This document shows positions 26,062 through 37,951 of a DNA stretch of 64,000 bases, in pieces. Numbering within the stretch: the stretch's first letter is position 1; each line of letters opens with the position of its first letter. Made by a program: the position numbers and the translations under genes. The DNA comes from Stenotrophomonas sp. 610A2 (GTDB lineage Bacteria > Pseudomonadota > Gammaproteobacteria > Xanthomonadales > Xanthomonadaceae): assembly GCF_030549615.1 (NCBI RefSeq), contig NZ_CP130832.1:3162001-3226000 (forward strand), written 5' to 3'. Below the pieces are notes generated by a model that saw only the letters and a list, made by a program, of their open reading frames with translations, was not told the origin of the DNA and did no database searches.

Positions 26062-27164
26062 TCTCCCGAGGTGCCGTGGCCAGCATGTGCGGCTTCGGCG
26101 GGCTCGTTGGCATTGTGACCGGCGTGGCCGTCAGCCTCGGCGGCAGCAGCAGGAGCAGCGGCGGCAGGAGCGTCATGGCCCATGGCGGCGTGGTCCATCG
26201 CGTCGTGGCCCATCGCAGCGTGGTCCATGGCTTCGGGCTGCATCGCCTCGTGGCCAGCACCTTCGTGCGACATCTTCTTGCCATCGTGCTTCATGCCGAA
26301 GTGGTGGTTCTCACCGGCATGCTTGGCAATGATGGTGTCGAACAGGCCCTTCTCGGTGCTGCCGTAATAGGTCACCGGGTGCCAGTCGTGGTTCTGCTCG
26401 GTGGTGAGTTCGGCGAACGCCTTCTGGTCCATGACCTTGGCATCGCCGCGCACCTTGGCCAACCAGGCCTGGTATTCCTCATTGCTTACCGCGTGCGCGG
26501 TGAAATGCATCTTGCTGAAGCCTGCACCGCTGTAATGCGAGGAGCGGCCTTCATAGCTGCCGGCCTCGTTGGCGATCAGGTGCAGCTTGGTCTCCATGCC
26601 GGCCATCGAGTAGATCATGCTACCCAGATGCGGAATGAAGAACGCATTCATCACCGTATCGGCGGTGATCTTGAAGTTCAGCGGAGCATCGACCGGGAAG
26701 GTCAGCTCGTTGACCACGGCGATGTTCTCTTCCGGGTAGACGAACAGCCACTTCCAGTCCAGCGAGATCGCTTCGATCACCACCGGCTTGGTATCGGACT
26801 CCAGCGGCTTGTACGGATCCAGCGCGTGCGAAGAACGCCAGGTCAGCACGGCCAGGACCAGGATGATCATGCACGGGATCGACCAGACCACCACTTCGAT
26901 GGCGGTGGAGTGAGACCAGTTGGGCTCGTAACGGGCCTTGGTGTTGGATGCGCGGTACTTCCACGCGAACACCAGCGTCAGCACGATCACTGGGATGACC
27001 ACCAGCAGCATCAGCACCGTACAGGTGATCAGCAGCGTGAGTTCGTCCCGGGCGATCTGGCCCTTGGGGTCAAACAGGGCCCAGTCGCAGCCCGTCATCA
27101 TGACGGCCATAGCGACAATGAGGCCCGGACGCAAAAAGCGTCCAAGAGTTTTCAACGGAATCAT
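26058..27164 (-). CDS. cyoA: CyoA, cytochrome bo3 ubiquinol oxidase subunit II, His/Met-rich tail
   Basis: A 368-residue subunit II. It has a lipoprotein-like N-terminus ([12 protein letters not shown]), two helices and a cupredoxin domain in which the copper-A ligands are absent, as in quinol oxidases: [15 protein letters not shown], then [14 protein letters not shown]. The last 85 residues form a His/Met/Ala-rich tail with an imperfect tandem of [10 protein letters not shown] units; shorter His/Met-rich ends are known in other CyoA proteins. The start [14 protein letters not shown] is chosen just before the signal. It heads the operon, and 679 bases with no gene separate it from tRNA-Thr. 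Confidence 0.94.
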   Translation of the reverse strand: MIPLKTLGRFLRPGLIVAMAVMMTGCDWALFDPKGQIARDELTLLITCTVLMLLVVIPVIVLTLVFAWKYRASNTKARYEPNWSHSTAIEVVVWSIPCMIILVLAVLTWRSSHALDPYKPLESDTKPVVIEAISLDWKWLFVYPEENIAVVNELTFPVDAPLNFKITADTVMNAFFIPHLGSMIYSMAGMETKLHLIANEAGSYEGRSSHYSGAGFSKMHFTAHAVSNEEYQAWLAKVRGDAKVMDQKAFAELTTEQNHDWHPVTYYGSTEKGLFDTIIAKHAGENHHFGMKHDGKKMSHEGAGHEAMQPEAMDHAAMGHDAMDHAAMGHDAPAAAAPAAAAEADGHAGHNANEPAEAAHAGHGTSGE

Positions 27165-27356
27165 CGGTCGATCCAATTGCGAGGGAGAGCCGGACCTGGC
27201 AAGCCCATACATGCAAACGCAAAGCGCCACCCGGGGATTGCCCACCGGGGAGACATGTAGGGGATTGTCAGATTTCAGCCCCGCAATTTTAGGCCTTCAC
27301 ACACCACTTAAGAAAGGTATTGACAATGATTTCGCGCAGCAAAAGCGGGCAGCAGC

Positions 27357-27375
27357 GTGCGACACGTTGTCGCAC
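27357..27375. promoter_or_regulatory. Inverted repeat upstream of cyoA, candidate operator
   Basis: Perfect 8-bp arms GTGCGACA / TGTCGCAC around a CGT centre, about 190 bases upstream of the cyoA start. It could be an operator for cyo or part of a decayed element. No known consensus was matched, and there is no T-run, so a terminator is unlikely. Confidence 0.35.
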
Positions 27376-27814
27376 CTGCGGGCTGTGCAAGGACAGATTC
27401 GGCAAGGTCGCGGGCTTTGACGCCTGCCCGGCTGGCTGCTCACACGCCGGCTGAATATGCGATGGGGATTCGCAACAGCACGTCGCACTCGCCACCCGAC
27501 TCCCAAGCTGTTGCAGCCGGTTCCGCTGGCAACAGCCTGCCGAAACATTCCAGATCCGCGCCCGTGCCGCCCTTGATACCCGCAGATTCAGGTTTATGAG
27601 TGGAATCACTTGCAGCCCATCGGCCCACACCGCGCACCTTGATCGCCCGCCCATGGCCTCCGGAACGCAATGCAGTACCGCTTGCCCGGTCGCAGCCGCT
27701 GAGGCAACTGCATGTCGGCAGCGAGTCCAGACTCTCGGCGAGCCCTCGGCCAAGCTCACAAACGGGCAGGCAATCCAACCTCTCCGCTCAGGCGCTCGCC
27801 AGGCAGCAGCCACA

Positions 27815-27839
27815 GAAAAGGCCCGCACGAGGCGGGCCT
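27815..27839 (-). terminator. Terminator after tRNA-Thr
   Basis: Stem AGGCCCGC / GCGGGCCT with a five-base loop, with a run of four T on the minus strand. It is five bases past the tRNA CCA end. Confidence 0.8.
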
Positions 27840-27843
27840 GATC

Positions 27844-27919
27844 TGGTGCCGGAAATAGGAATCGAACCTACGACCTACGCATTACGAATGCGCCGCTCTA
27901 CCAACTGAGCTATTCCGGC
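27844..27919 (-). tRNA. tRNA-Thr (anticodon CGT)
   Basis: A 76-base cloverleaf with CCA encoded. The minus strand begins GCCGGAATAGCTCAG and ends with CCGGCACCA. The D arm has AGCTCAGTTGGTAGAGC, the anticodon loop TTCGTAA gives CGT, and the T arm has GGTTCGATTCC. It reads ACG threonine codons. No other tRNA is adjacent, and a hairpin terminator follows directly. Confidence 0.97.
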
Positions 27920-28092
27920 GAAGGCGCGAATTGTAGGCAAAGCGGGTAGCTGCGGTCAATGCGCCCTTCGCACGGAGCCGTCTCAAACCTCGGACTACCG
28001 CCACTGACGTGCCTCAACGATGCCCCTGCGTGGGCGGCCACCCCCAAGTCGAAGGGAAGAACGACTATGGCAGCCCAACGCCACGCAACCTT

Positions 28093-28986
28093 CTAGCGCC
28101 CCAACCGCCGCGCAGCCGCCAACCGATACGCCCTCAGTCTTGCATGCAGCATCGGGTCGCCAGCAAACCCTATCCCCGCCGGTAACAGCGCCGGGTCGAA
28201 GGCTACTTTGCGCTGACTGCTCTGGTGCGGGAGCAGCCGTTCCAGCCAGATGTGGCCGAGCGCGAATGATGGCGCGGCGGGATCCCAGCCGCGGGTGATG
28301 TCGGCCGGATCCTCGCCTTCAGGTACCGGGGTGAACAGCAGGGCGAACATCACGCTGCCTTTGGACAGCTCGCCGCGCAGGCGCTTGTCCAGGTAATCAG
28401 GACCGTCTGGTGGAGCGCGGGCGACGTAGGGCTTGGTCGCGCGCATGCTGAGGCGGCCAATGCGGGCGTGTCCGTCCGGGGCGATCAGCCGGTAAGCGTG
28501 CAGCATGTGGTAATCCAAGGCACTGAAGCTGCTGGTCTGCGCGCCTGCGCGCAGCTCCTCGAAACGCGCCACCGCCGGGCACCCGGCCATCTGCGCGGCC
28601 AGCATCGCTGGCACGCGCTCGCGCTGGTTCACTGCATTCAAGAAGGCGAGAAACGCTTCCGGGTCGCTCGCAGGGAAAGCCTCCAGCGAATGCCCAACCA
28701 GCACCATCACCGCTTTGTTGCCTATCCGCAGGGCGAGGCCACGCGGTTCGCCAGCCTGGCTGCGCTGGTCGATATGCGGATTGGCACCGAAGCTCGAGAA
28801 GCGCGCCAGCACGCGCAGGTCTTCGCCACCGAATACCGCGGCCATGCAGAACTGCGGTGCGGTTGCGGTGGCGCGGAAGTGCCCTTCCACCAGCAGGCCG
28901 CGCGCATGATTGACCCTGCCGCCGGCAGCCACCTTGGTGCCGGCATTCAGGGCTCCGAACAGTGCCTGGGACATGTCTGTCGCCAT
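28093..28986 (-). CDS. Catalase-related peroxidase
   Basis: A 297-residue catalase-core protein of the small family seen in many proteobacteria. Short catalase features: distal His in GGRVNHARGLLVEGHF, a VLARFSSFGANPHID stretch in the haem pocket, and a proximal Tyr region AYRLAAARR near the end. It has no obvious signal peptide. Such proteins use haem to remove peroxides but are often poor catalases. It is the last gene of a cassette with an aldehyde dehydrogenase and a GMC oxidoreductase, and H2O2 made by the oxidoreductase would be a natural substrate. GGGAGG precedes the start. Confidence 0.82.
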   Translation of the reverse strand: MATDMSQALFGALNAGTKVAAGGRVNHARGLLVEGHFRATATAPQFCMAAVFGGEDLRVLARFSSFGANPHIDQRSQAGEPRGLALRIGNKAVMVLVGHSLEAFPASDPEAFLAFLNAVNQRERVPAMLAAQMAGCPAVARFEELRAGAQTSSFSALDYHMLHAYRLIAPDGHARIGRLSMRATKPYVARAPPDGPDYLDKRLRGELSKGSVMFALLFTPVPEGEDPADITRGWDPAAPSFALGHIWLERLLPHQSSQRKVAFDPALLPAGIGFAGDPMLHARLRAYRLAAARRLGR

Positions 28987-29049
28987 TGCCGTGTCCTCCC
29001 ACCGCATTGCCGTGGCAGCAAACAGCAGCTCGCGGATATGCAGCGTTAT

Positions 29050-30531
29050 TCAGCGCTCGACCAGACCAGGACGCAGCGCGATATGTTTGTATTCCAGAAA
29101 GTCTTCCAGGGCCGCCAAGCCATTGAGCCGCCCCAGCCCGGACTGTTTGAAACCGCCCTCCTCGGTACCGTCGAACACGCGCGCCCAGTCATTGATCCAT
29201 ACCGAGCCGGCCTCAAGTGCTTCGGCCACGCGCAGCGCGCGGTCGACATCGCGCGTCCATACGCTGGCAGCCAAGCCGTATTCGTTGTCGTTGGCAAGGC
29301 GGATTGCCTGCGCCTCATCGCTGAAGCGTTGAATGGTGAGCACTGGCCCGAAGGTTTCCTGCTGGATGATGTCCAGCGCGTTGTCGAATACTTCCAGCAG
29401 CGCCGGCCGGAAGAACGCGCCCTTGCGCAATGGCCCGCTGCTGATCGGCCCGCCGCGTTCAACCACCACCGCGCCGGACTGGATCGCCTCTTCCACCACC
29501 GCGTTCACCCGTTCGACATTTGCCCGGTCGATCAAAGGCCCCATGTCACTGCCCGGGTCGGCCGCAGGCCCGACCTTGACCATGCGCAGCCGCGCACCCA
29601 TGCCATCACGCACCGCGTCGTAGATGCGGTCATGCACCAGCAGCCGCGAGCCGGTCATGCAGAACTGGCCACTGAATACCGTCAGCGCCTTCTCAAGCAC
29701 GGGCAAGGCCTGGCCGAGGTCGGCATCCTCGAACAGGATCATCGGCGTCTTGCCGCCCAGCTCCATGCCGAAGCGCTTCACATGCTTGGCACCACTGCTG
29801 CTGATCGCCCGGCCGGTACGCGTGGAGCCGGTAAAGCTGACGACAGGCACCTGCGGCGTATCCACCAGATAACTGGAACCTTCAGGCCCGCTTTCGAAAA
29901 ACAGGTTGATCACCCCGCGCGGCAACGATTCCGCCTCGGCCATGATCCTGGCCATGGTGCTGGCGGTCTGTGCCACCTGCGACGGCAACTTGATTACCGT
30001 AGTACAGCCGGCGGCCAATGCTGGCGCCAGCGAACGGATGGTCAACACCACCGGCGAATTCCACGGCGCAATCACCGCCGCTACGCCCATCGGCTGGCGC
30101 AATACCATCGACAACCTGCCCGGCTTGGGTCGCAGCGAGCGGCCTGCTTCCAACAGCGCGGTTGCCGCCGAATAGCGCAATTTGCTCGGCACCATGTCCA
30201 GTTCGAATGCGGCCTCGGCAGCGATCTTGCCGTTCTCCAACGAGAGGATCTCCGCCAGCCGATCACGGTTGCGTTCGAACGCCTGCGCCAACTGCTCCAG
30301 CACCCGCGCCCGCAGCTCGTGATCATGCGCCCACAGCGTGTTCTGGAACGCCTGCGACGCCGCGGATACTGCCGCCATCGCCGCCGCGCGGCCGTTGTCC
30401 GGGTAGCTGCCTATCACCTCATAGGTCGCCGGATTGATCGAATCCTTGAGCGCACCATCAAAGCGCGGAATGCCGTTGATCCAGTTGGCGGCGCGGCGCG
30501 GCTGTTCTGTTGGTTTACTCGTCCCGCTCAT
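29050..30531 (-). CDS. Aldehyde dehydrogenase (NAD(P)-dependent)
   Basis: A 493-residue aldehyde dehydrogenase. Both catalytic residues are visible: the general base in KRFGMELGGKTPMIL and the nucleophile Cys in FSGQFCMTGSRLL. NAD-binding VAAVIAPWNSPV and FTGSTRTGR are also present. It should convert an aldehyde to a carboxylate. It is followed 63 bases later by the catalase-like gene and preceded by a small membrane protein and the GMC oxidoreductase on the same strand, so an alcohol-to-acid oxidation series is plausible. The specific substrate is unknown. Confidence 0.93.
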   Translation of the reverse strand: MSGTSKPTEQPRRAANWINGIPRFDGALKDSINPATYEVIGSYPDNGRAAAMAAVSAASQAFQNTLWAHDHELRARVLEQLAQAFERNRDRLAEILSLENGKIAAEAAFELDMVPSKLRYSAATALLEAGRSLRPKPGRLSMVLRQPMGVAAVIAPWNSPVVLTIRSLAPALAAGCTTVIKLPSQVAQTASTMARIMAEAESLPRGVINLFFESGPEGSSYLVDTPQVPVVSFTGSTRTGRAISSSGAKHVKRFGMELGGKTPMILFEDADLGQALPVLEKALTVFSGQFCMTGSRLLVHDRIYDAVRDGMGARLRMVKVGPAADPGSDMGPLIDRANVERVNAVVEEAIQSGAVVVERGGPISSGPLRKGAFFRPALLEVFDNALDIIQQETFGPVLTIQRFSDEAQAIRLANDNEYGLAASVWTRDVDRALRVAEALEAGSVWINDWARVFDGTEEGGFKQSGLGRLNGLAALEDFLEYKHIALRPGLVER

Positions 30532-30549
30532 GGGACCTCCACGTGTTGA

Positions 30550-30831
30550 TCATTCATGATCGGCCTGGCCTTGCTTGCTCCGCGTCCAACAACGCCGCAA
30601 TGCGGAGAGCAGCGCCTCAATCAAAGGCGCGCTGATGTTGACCACGATCGGCACGATGATCAGCGTCGATCCCAGTACCCGCAGCGGCAGCGGCCAATGC
30701 CTGAAATGCGCGCCCAGCAGACTCAGGACGGTCAGCACTGTTGGGTACACCGCCAGCCAGATCAGTGCGGTGCGCTTCAGCCGCGGTCGAAGTTCGCTGC
30801 GCCATGTCACTGGTCGGCGTCCCGCATCCAT
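30550..30831 (-). CDS. Small inner-membrane protein between GMC oxidoreductase and aldehyde dehydrogenase
   Basis: A 93-residue protein with two hydrophobic helices (about residues 21-41 and 46-68), a basic N-terminus and a basic C-terminus. The sequence WLAVYPTVLTVLSLLGAHF..LPLRVLGSTLIIV resembles the membrane tail of membrane-bound antibiotic-monooxygenase-domain proteins, but without the monooxygenase part. Its first codons overlap the end of the GMC oxidoreductase gene, and it ends 18 bases before the aldehyde dehydrogenase gene, so it belongs to the same transcript. Its role is unknown. Confidence 0.65.
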   Translation of the reverse strand: MDAGRRPVTWRSELRPRLKRTALIWLAVYPTVLTVLSLLGAHFRHWPLPLRVLGSTLIIVPIVVNISAPLIEALLSALRRCWTRSKQGQADHE

Positions 30832-32399
30832 TGGCTGATGCGCTCGGCCAGCATGATCACGGTGGGATTGGTTGCCACGCAGGGCACATCTGGAAAGATG
30901 GATGCGTCGGCTATGCGCAGGCCATCCACGCCGCGCACGCGCCCCTGGTAGTCGGTCACCGCGTGCGCATCGTTGCTGCCGCCCATCGGCGCGGTGGACG
31001 TGGGGTGATGGTAGATATCCAAGGCCATCGGCAATGCTGCTTCCAGCGCGTCGTACGAGATCGACATCGCACCCGGCACCAACTCCTCAGCAATGAGCTC
31101 CGCCAGCGGCCCTTGCCTGGCAATGCGCCGGATCAACTCGATGCCTTCCACCATCAATCGCCGGTCCTGCGCGTCGGTCAGCAGATTCAGCGCGATCACT
31201 GGCGCTGCATCGGCTGCACGCGAGCGCAGCGTCACCGTGCCCATCGAACGTGGCCGGGTCAGCGCCAAGGCCAACATGAAGATGGCGCCGGTGGGCGACG
31301 CCAGCGGATCACCGTAATGCACCGCCGACACGTGGAAGTCGCCAACATTCGCCGCTGCCTTGGACGACTGTGCCCAGAGGATTGCACCCACCGGCGGCAC
31401 CGGCAGGCCAAGCCGGTCCGGGCGCGCAGCCCAGGTGGTGTAGAAAAAGGGATGTTCCTGCAGCCGCTGGCCAACCGGCAGGTTGGCGACCACTCCAATG
31501 CCCAGGTCCAGCAAGTCTTTTGCCGGGCCGATGCCGGAACGCAGCAGCACCGCCGCCGTGCCATAGGTGCCAGCACTCAGCACGATGTTGTCGGCACCGA
31601 TTCGTTGCCCATTGGCCAGCACCACCGCTGTTGCACGCCGGCCATCGAAGGCTATGCGATCAACCAGCGTCTGGCTGCGGATGCTCAGATTGGGCCGCAT
31701 CCGCACATCGAACGATAGATAGGTCATGCCGGTATTGAGCCGCTGCCCCATCCGGTTGTTCATCGGGTAAGGGCCAACACCAAATGGGCGATCGCCGTTG
31801 AAATCAGCTACCCGTGGAAATCCCGCCTGCATCGCCGAGGCGACGAAGGCACGCTGCATGTCCGAGACTTCATCATCCTGCAGGTAGTGGATCGGCCACG
31901 GCCCATGGCGGCCATGGAAGGCATCCTCGCCGTGCACCGTGCGCTCGCTGCGCTGGAAGAACGGCAATACCTCCTGCGCACTCCAGTGCTCCAGCCCGGC
32001 CGCTGCCCACCGTTCGAAGTCACCGGAAGGTGCACGCATCGCCACACCGGCGTTGACCGCCGAACAGCCGCCCAACACCTTGCCGCGCGGTACCGGCATC
32101 GTCACGCCGTAAATATCTGGCTCAGCCGAATAGCCCCAGTCATGCGCGGCATCGGCGCCGATGATGTGCTGCAGGCGAACCGCATCGGGATACGCATCGG
32201 GTGCATACGCCTGTCCGGCCTCAATCAACAGTACCCGCCGGAACCGCTCCTCGCTTAGCCGGCTTGCCATCACCGCCCCCGCAGAGCCGCCGCCCACGAT
32301 CACCATGTCGTAGTGCGACTCGCCGGATGTCGCCACCGCATGTGCACTGTCACCCTGCACTTGAGCACCTGTACCCGCGTATTTTTGCCGAGTAGCCAT
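30807..32399 (-). CDS. GMC-family FAD oxidoreductase
   Basis: A 530-residue glucose-methanol-choline oxidoreductase. FAD dinucleotide fold VIVGGGSAGAVMASRL near residue 32, GMC signature PRGKVLGGCSAVNAGVAMR, and active-site His in IYHHPTSTAPMGG followed by CVATNPTVIMLAERI. It should oxidise an alcohol or polyol to an aldehyde; oxygen use and H2O2 release are typical of the oxidase branch. The start MATRQKYAG is taken for the strong AAGGAGGT just before it. It is the first gene of a four-gene operon that faces a LysR regulator. Confidence 0.9.
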   Translation of the reverse strand: MATRQKYAGTGAQVQGDSAHAVATSGESHYDMVIVGGGSAGAVMASRLSEERFRRVLLIEAGQAYAPDAYPDAVRLQHIIGADAAHDWGYSAEPDIYGVTMPVPRGKVLGGCSAVNAGVAMRAPSGDFERWAAAGLEHWSAQEVLPFFQRSERTVHGEDAFHGRHGPWPIHYLQDDEVSDMQRAFVASAMQAGFPRVADFNGDRPFGVGPYPMNNRMGQRLNTGMTYLSFDVRMRPNLSIRSQTLVDRIAFDGRRATAVVLANGQRIGADNIVLSAGTYGTAAVLLRSGIGPAKDLLDLGIGVVANLPVGQRLQEHPFFYTTWAARPDRLGLPVPPVGAILWAQSSKAAANVGDFHVSAVHYGDPLASPTGAIFMLALALTRPRSMGTVTLRSRAADAAPVIALNLLTDAQDRRLMVEGIELIRRIARQGPLAELIAEELVPGAMSISYDALEAALPMALDIYHHPTSTAPMGGSNDAHAVTDYQGRVRGVDGLRIADASIFPDVPCVATNPTVIMLAERISQWMRDADQ

Positions 32400-32531
32400 G
32401 GCGGCTACCTCCTTGCAGCAAGCCCTTCTAGCCACCTCCCGCCGCCTGCAAACACCTGCATGCAAGCGTGCCTGGCAACAGGACCTTGGCCGCCATCCTC
32501 GACCCACGCCGGCATCGGCGGAATACGTGCA

Positions 32532-32547
32532 TTGGTCATGACACCAA
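32532..32547. promoter_or_regulatory. TTGGT-N6-ACCAA inverted repeat in the lysR/GMC intergenic region
   Basis: Arms TTGGT and ACCAA with six bases between, ending eight bases before the lysR start codon. LysR regulators commonly bind T-N11-A dyads in such a divergent gap and repress themselves. The assignment is by position and symmetry only. Confidence 0.35.
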
Positions 32548-32554
32548 GGAACAA

Positions 32555-33493
32555 ATGTCCTCAGTCCTCTCATCGTTGGAATCATTGAACGGCCTGATCG
32601 CATTCGCCTCTGCGGTGCAGGCGGGCAGCTTCTCAGCAGCGGGCAGACAACTTGGACTGTCGGCATCTGCAGTCGGCAAATCCGTGGAGCGGCTGGAGCT
32701 ACGTCTGGGTGCCCGGCTGCTCAATCGCACCACCCGCTCATTGGCACTCACCGACGAAGGCAAGGTGCTGTATCACTACGCCAACAATGTGATCAACGAC
32801 CTGCGCGAGGCCGAGCGCGAACTCGGCATGCGTGAGCACACACCGCGCGGCCATATTCGAATCACTGCTGCACCAGTGCTGGGGCGCAGATACCTGTTGC
32901 CCGCGCTGGCAGGCTTCCACGAGCGCTATCCCGACGTCGTGATCAACATCAGCATCGACTCGCATCACCTCGACATCATCGAAGAGGGCTATGACCTGGC
33001 GCTGTGGGCTGGCGAACTGGAAGACTCCAGCCTGCAGGCAAGGCGATTGGGATCGTACGTGCTGGTCACCTGCGCCTCACCGGCCTACCTTGCCCAGCAC
33101 GGCACTCCGAGCTCGCCCGCTGATCTGGAGCAGCACTGCTGCATCTACTACCGCCACACCGACAACGAGCGACTGGAGCCATGGCGCTTCCAGGACAGGC
33201 TGATTCCAAAGCCGGCCTCGCCCAACCATGTAATCAACGATACCCAGGCGCTCGTCAGCCTCGCCATGGCAGGCCTTGCGATCGTGCAGGTGCCCGACTA
33301 TTTGATTCGCACTGAAATCGGCGACGGGCAGCTGCTCGAAGTGCTGCATGACCACACCGCACCCAAGCGCGGCGTCTTCCTGGTGTGGCCGCCGTTATCG
33401 GCGCAGATACCGCGGGTACGGGTCTTCATTGACTTCATCATCCAGCGGCTGTCACCTGAGTTCGGCGCCATCGATATGCCCATGAACGAATAA
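32555..33493 (+). CDS. LysR-family transcriptional regulator
   Basis: A 312-residue LysR regulator. Winged helix-turn-helix at residues 5-65 (GSFSAAGRQLGLSASAVGKS, LGARLLNRTTRSLALTDEG), followed by the substrate-binding domain beginning GHIRITAAPVLGRRYLLPAL. It is divergent from the GMC-ALDH-catalase-like operon, the usual layout for a LysR that senses a substrate or product and activates the facing operon. The start at 32555 has AAGGA five bases before it; an earlier in-frame codon would overlap the operator region. Ligand unknown. Confidence 0.9.
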   Translation: MSSVLSSLESLNGLIAFASAVQAGSFSAAGRQLGLSASAVGKSVERLELRLGARLLNRTTRSLALTDEGKVLYHYANNVINDLREAERELGMREHTPRGHIRITAAPVLGRRYLLPALAGFHERYPDVVINISIDSHHLDIIEEGYDLALWAGELEDSSLQARRLGSYVLVTCASPAYLAQHGTPSSPADLEQHCCIYYRHTDNERLEPWRFQDRLIPKPASPNHVINDTQALVSLAMAGLAIVQVPDYLIRTEIGDGQLLEVLHDHTAPKRGVFLVWPPLSAQIPRVRVFIDFIIQRLSPEFGAIDMPMNE

Positions 33494-33518
33494 AGCCGGC
33501 GCAAAGGCCGGCTCTATT
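33494..33518 (+). terminator. Hairpin after lysR
   Basis: Stem AGCCGGC / GCCGGCT with loop GCAAAG and a weak CTATT tail, three bases after the lysR stop. It may also serve the convergent ispH. A strong T-run is missing. Confidence 0.5.
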
Positions 33519-33539
33519 GCGCTGCACTACCAGACGCAC

Positions 33540-34490
33540 TCAGTTCACGAGGCGCAGGCGCAGTTCCTTGGGCAGCGCGAACACCATGGTCTCCGGCTCG
33601 CCGCCGGTCTCGCGGACGCTGCCGGCGCCCAGCTCACGCAACCGTGCAATTACCCCATCCACCAGCACCTGCGGCGCCGATGCGCCTGCGGTAAGGCCGA
33701 TGTGCTTCTTGCCAACCACCCACTGCGGATCAATCTCTTCCGCACCGTCGATCAGATAGGACTCCACGCCTTCACGACGTGCAAGTTCACTGAGGCGATT
33801 GGAGTTGGAACTATTGGGCGAACCCACCACCAGCACCAGATCACACTCTTTGGCCAGGTCGCGTACCGCATCCTGACGGTTCTGCGTGGCGTAGCAGATG
33901 TCGTCGTTCTTCGGACCCTGGATCTTGGGGAAGTGCTTGCGCAGCGCCTCGATCACCGCGCGGGTGTCGTCCACCGACAAGGTGGTCTGGGTGGTGTACG
34001 CGAAGTTCGCCGGCTGCGATACCTGCAGCGCCTCGACGTCTTCCACGCTCTCGACCAGGTAGATATGGCCCACACCCTTCTCGCGGTTCCACTGGCCCAT
34101 GGTGCCTTCCACTTCGGGATGGCCTTCATGACCAATCAGCACCACATCGCGACCGGCGCGGCAGTGACGGGCCACTTCCAGATGCACCTTGGTCACCAGC
34201 GGGCAGGTTGCGTCAAACACCTTCAGGCCACGGCGTTCGGCTTCGATACGCACTGCCTGTGACACGCCATGCGCGCTGAAGATGACGGTATTGCCATCCG
34301 GCACTTCGTCGAGTTCTTCAACGAAGATGGCGCCGCGTGCCTTCAGGTCGTCGACCACGAAGCGGTTGTGTACCACTTCATGACGCACATAGATCGGCGC
34401 GCCGAGGGTTTCGATGGCGCGTTTGACGATCTCGATGGCGCGGTCTACACCGGCACAGAAACCACGGGGATTGGCGAGCAATACGTCCAT
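33540..34490 (-). CDS. ispH: IspH, 4-hydroxy-3-methylbut-2-enyl diphosphate reductase
   Basis: A 316-residue iron-sulfur enzyme for the last step of the MEP pathway, making isopentenyl and dimethylallyl diphosphate. The three cluster cysteines are at residues 12, 96 and 199, matching Escherichia coli (12, 96, 197). The substrate-binding His41, [14 protein letters not shown] and [11 protein letters not shown] are visible. The start [14 protein letters not shown] is the family start. It is the last gene of the murJ-ribF-ileS-lspA-ispH run, 52 bases after lspA. Confidence 0.97.
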   Translation of the reverse strand: MDVLLANPRGFCAGVDRAIEIVKRAIETLGAPIYVRHEVVHNRFVVDDLKARGAIFVEELDEVPDGNTVIFSAHGVSQAVRIEAERRGLKVFDATCPLVTKVHLEVARHCRAGRDVVLIGHEGHPEVEGTMGQWNREKGVGHIYLVESVEDVEALQVSQPANFAYTTQTTLSVDDTRAVIEALRKHFPKIQGPKNDDICYATQNRQDAVRDLAKECDLVLVVGSPNSSNSNRLSELARREGVESYLIDGAEEIDPQWVVGKKHIGLTAGASAPQVLVDGVIARLRELGAGSVRETGGEPETMVFALPKELRLRLVN

Positions 34491-34542
34491 CTTCAACGAC
34501 TCCGACCGCTGACGGTCGCTAATGCGGGAACAGATGCCGGAA

Positions 34543-35049
34543 TCATCCGGCCTTTTTTTCGGCCTTGCCATCAAGCAGGCCCATCAAGGCGATGCCGATG
34601 GCGCCGCCCACAATCGCCGCGTCGGCGATGTTGAACGACGGCCAGTAATGGTCACCGATATACCACTGAATGAAATCAACCACGTGACCATGGATCTGCC
34701 GATCGATGACATTGCCGATCGCACCACCAATGACCAAGGCATACGGCAGCGCGCTGCGCCAGTTGGCGCGCGGGGTGCGCGACAACCAGAACGCCATCAG
34801 GCCGCTGATCGCGATGGCCAGGAAGGTGAAGAACCACAACTGCCAGCCGCCGGCATCGCTGAGGAAGCTGAATGCCGCGCCGGTGTTATAGGTGCGGTAC
34901 CAGTTCCAGAAACCGTCGATCACCGGCACCGGGGTGAACTCCGGCAGGCTGGACAGCACCCAGGCCTTGCTCCACTGGTCCAGGCCGATCACGACCACGG
35001 AAACCAGCAGGTAGATCAACGCATTGGGTTTAACAGCCTTTGCTTGCAT
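34543..35049 (-). CDS. lspA: LspA, lipoprotein signal peptidase II
   Basis: A 168-residue inner-membrane aspartic protease that cleaves prolipoproteins. Four helices; catalytic Asp125 in [15 protein letters not shown] and Asp143 in [12 protein letters not shown]. The N-terminal WSKAW and YNTGAAFSF motifs fit. It lies 70 bases after ileS and is likely in the same operon. Several lipoprotein genes in this window would need this enzyme. Confidence 0.96.
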   Translation of the reverse strand: MQAKAVKPNALIYLLVSVVVIGLDQWSKAWVLSSLPEFTPVPVIDGFWNWYRTYNTGAAFSFLSDAGGWQLWFFTFLAIAISGLMAFWLSRTPRANWRSALPYALVIGGAIGNVIDRQIHGHVVDFIQWYIGDHYWPSFNIADAAIVGGAIGIALMGLLDGKAEKKAG

Positions 35050-35119
35050 GTAATACGCCTGTAGTGGACTGCGATGAAGCGGATGAGAGGTTTCTCACCC
35101 GCTTCGCCTGACGCCTAGC

Positions 35120-37947
<2,828 letters not shown>

Positions 37948-37951
<4 letters not shown>

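Larger units (their letters stand above)
27165..27843. other. Gene-free region between cyoA and tRNA-Thr
   Basis: I see no convincing gene here. Readable pieces are an inverted repeat GTGCGACA-CGT-TGTCGCAC at 27357-27375, the likely cyo promoter region close to 27200-27340 (no clear -35/-10 pair that I trust) and the tRNA terminator at 27815-27839. Reading frames of 80-180 codons on both strands have irregular composition, no ribosome sites and many Cys/Arg codons, unlike the real genes. A decayed gene cannot be excluded. Confidence 0.55.

Noticed and set aside
27289..27828. 179-residue minus-strand frame upstream of tRNA-Thr
   Set aside because: No ribosome site, odd composition rich in Cys and Arg, and no similarity I recognise.
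27600..27908. Plus-strand frame ending in a Glu-Pro-Thr-Thr-Tyr-Ala-Leu string
   Set aside because: That string is the usual translation of the antisense of a tRNA gene, not a protein.
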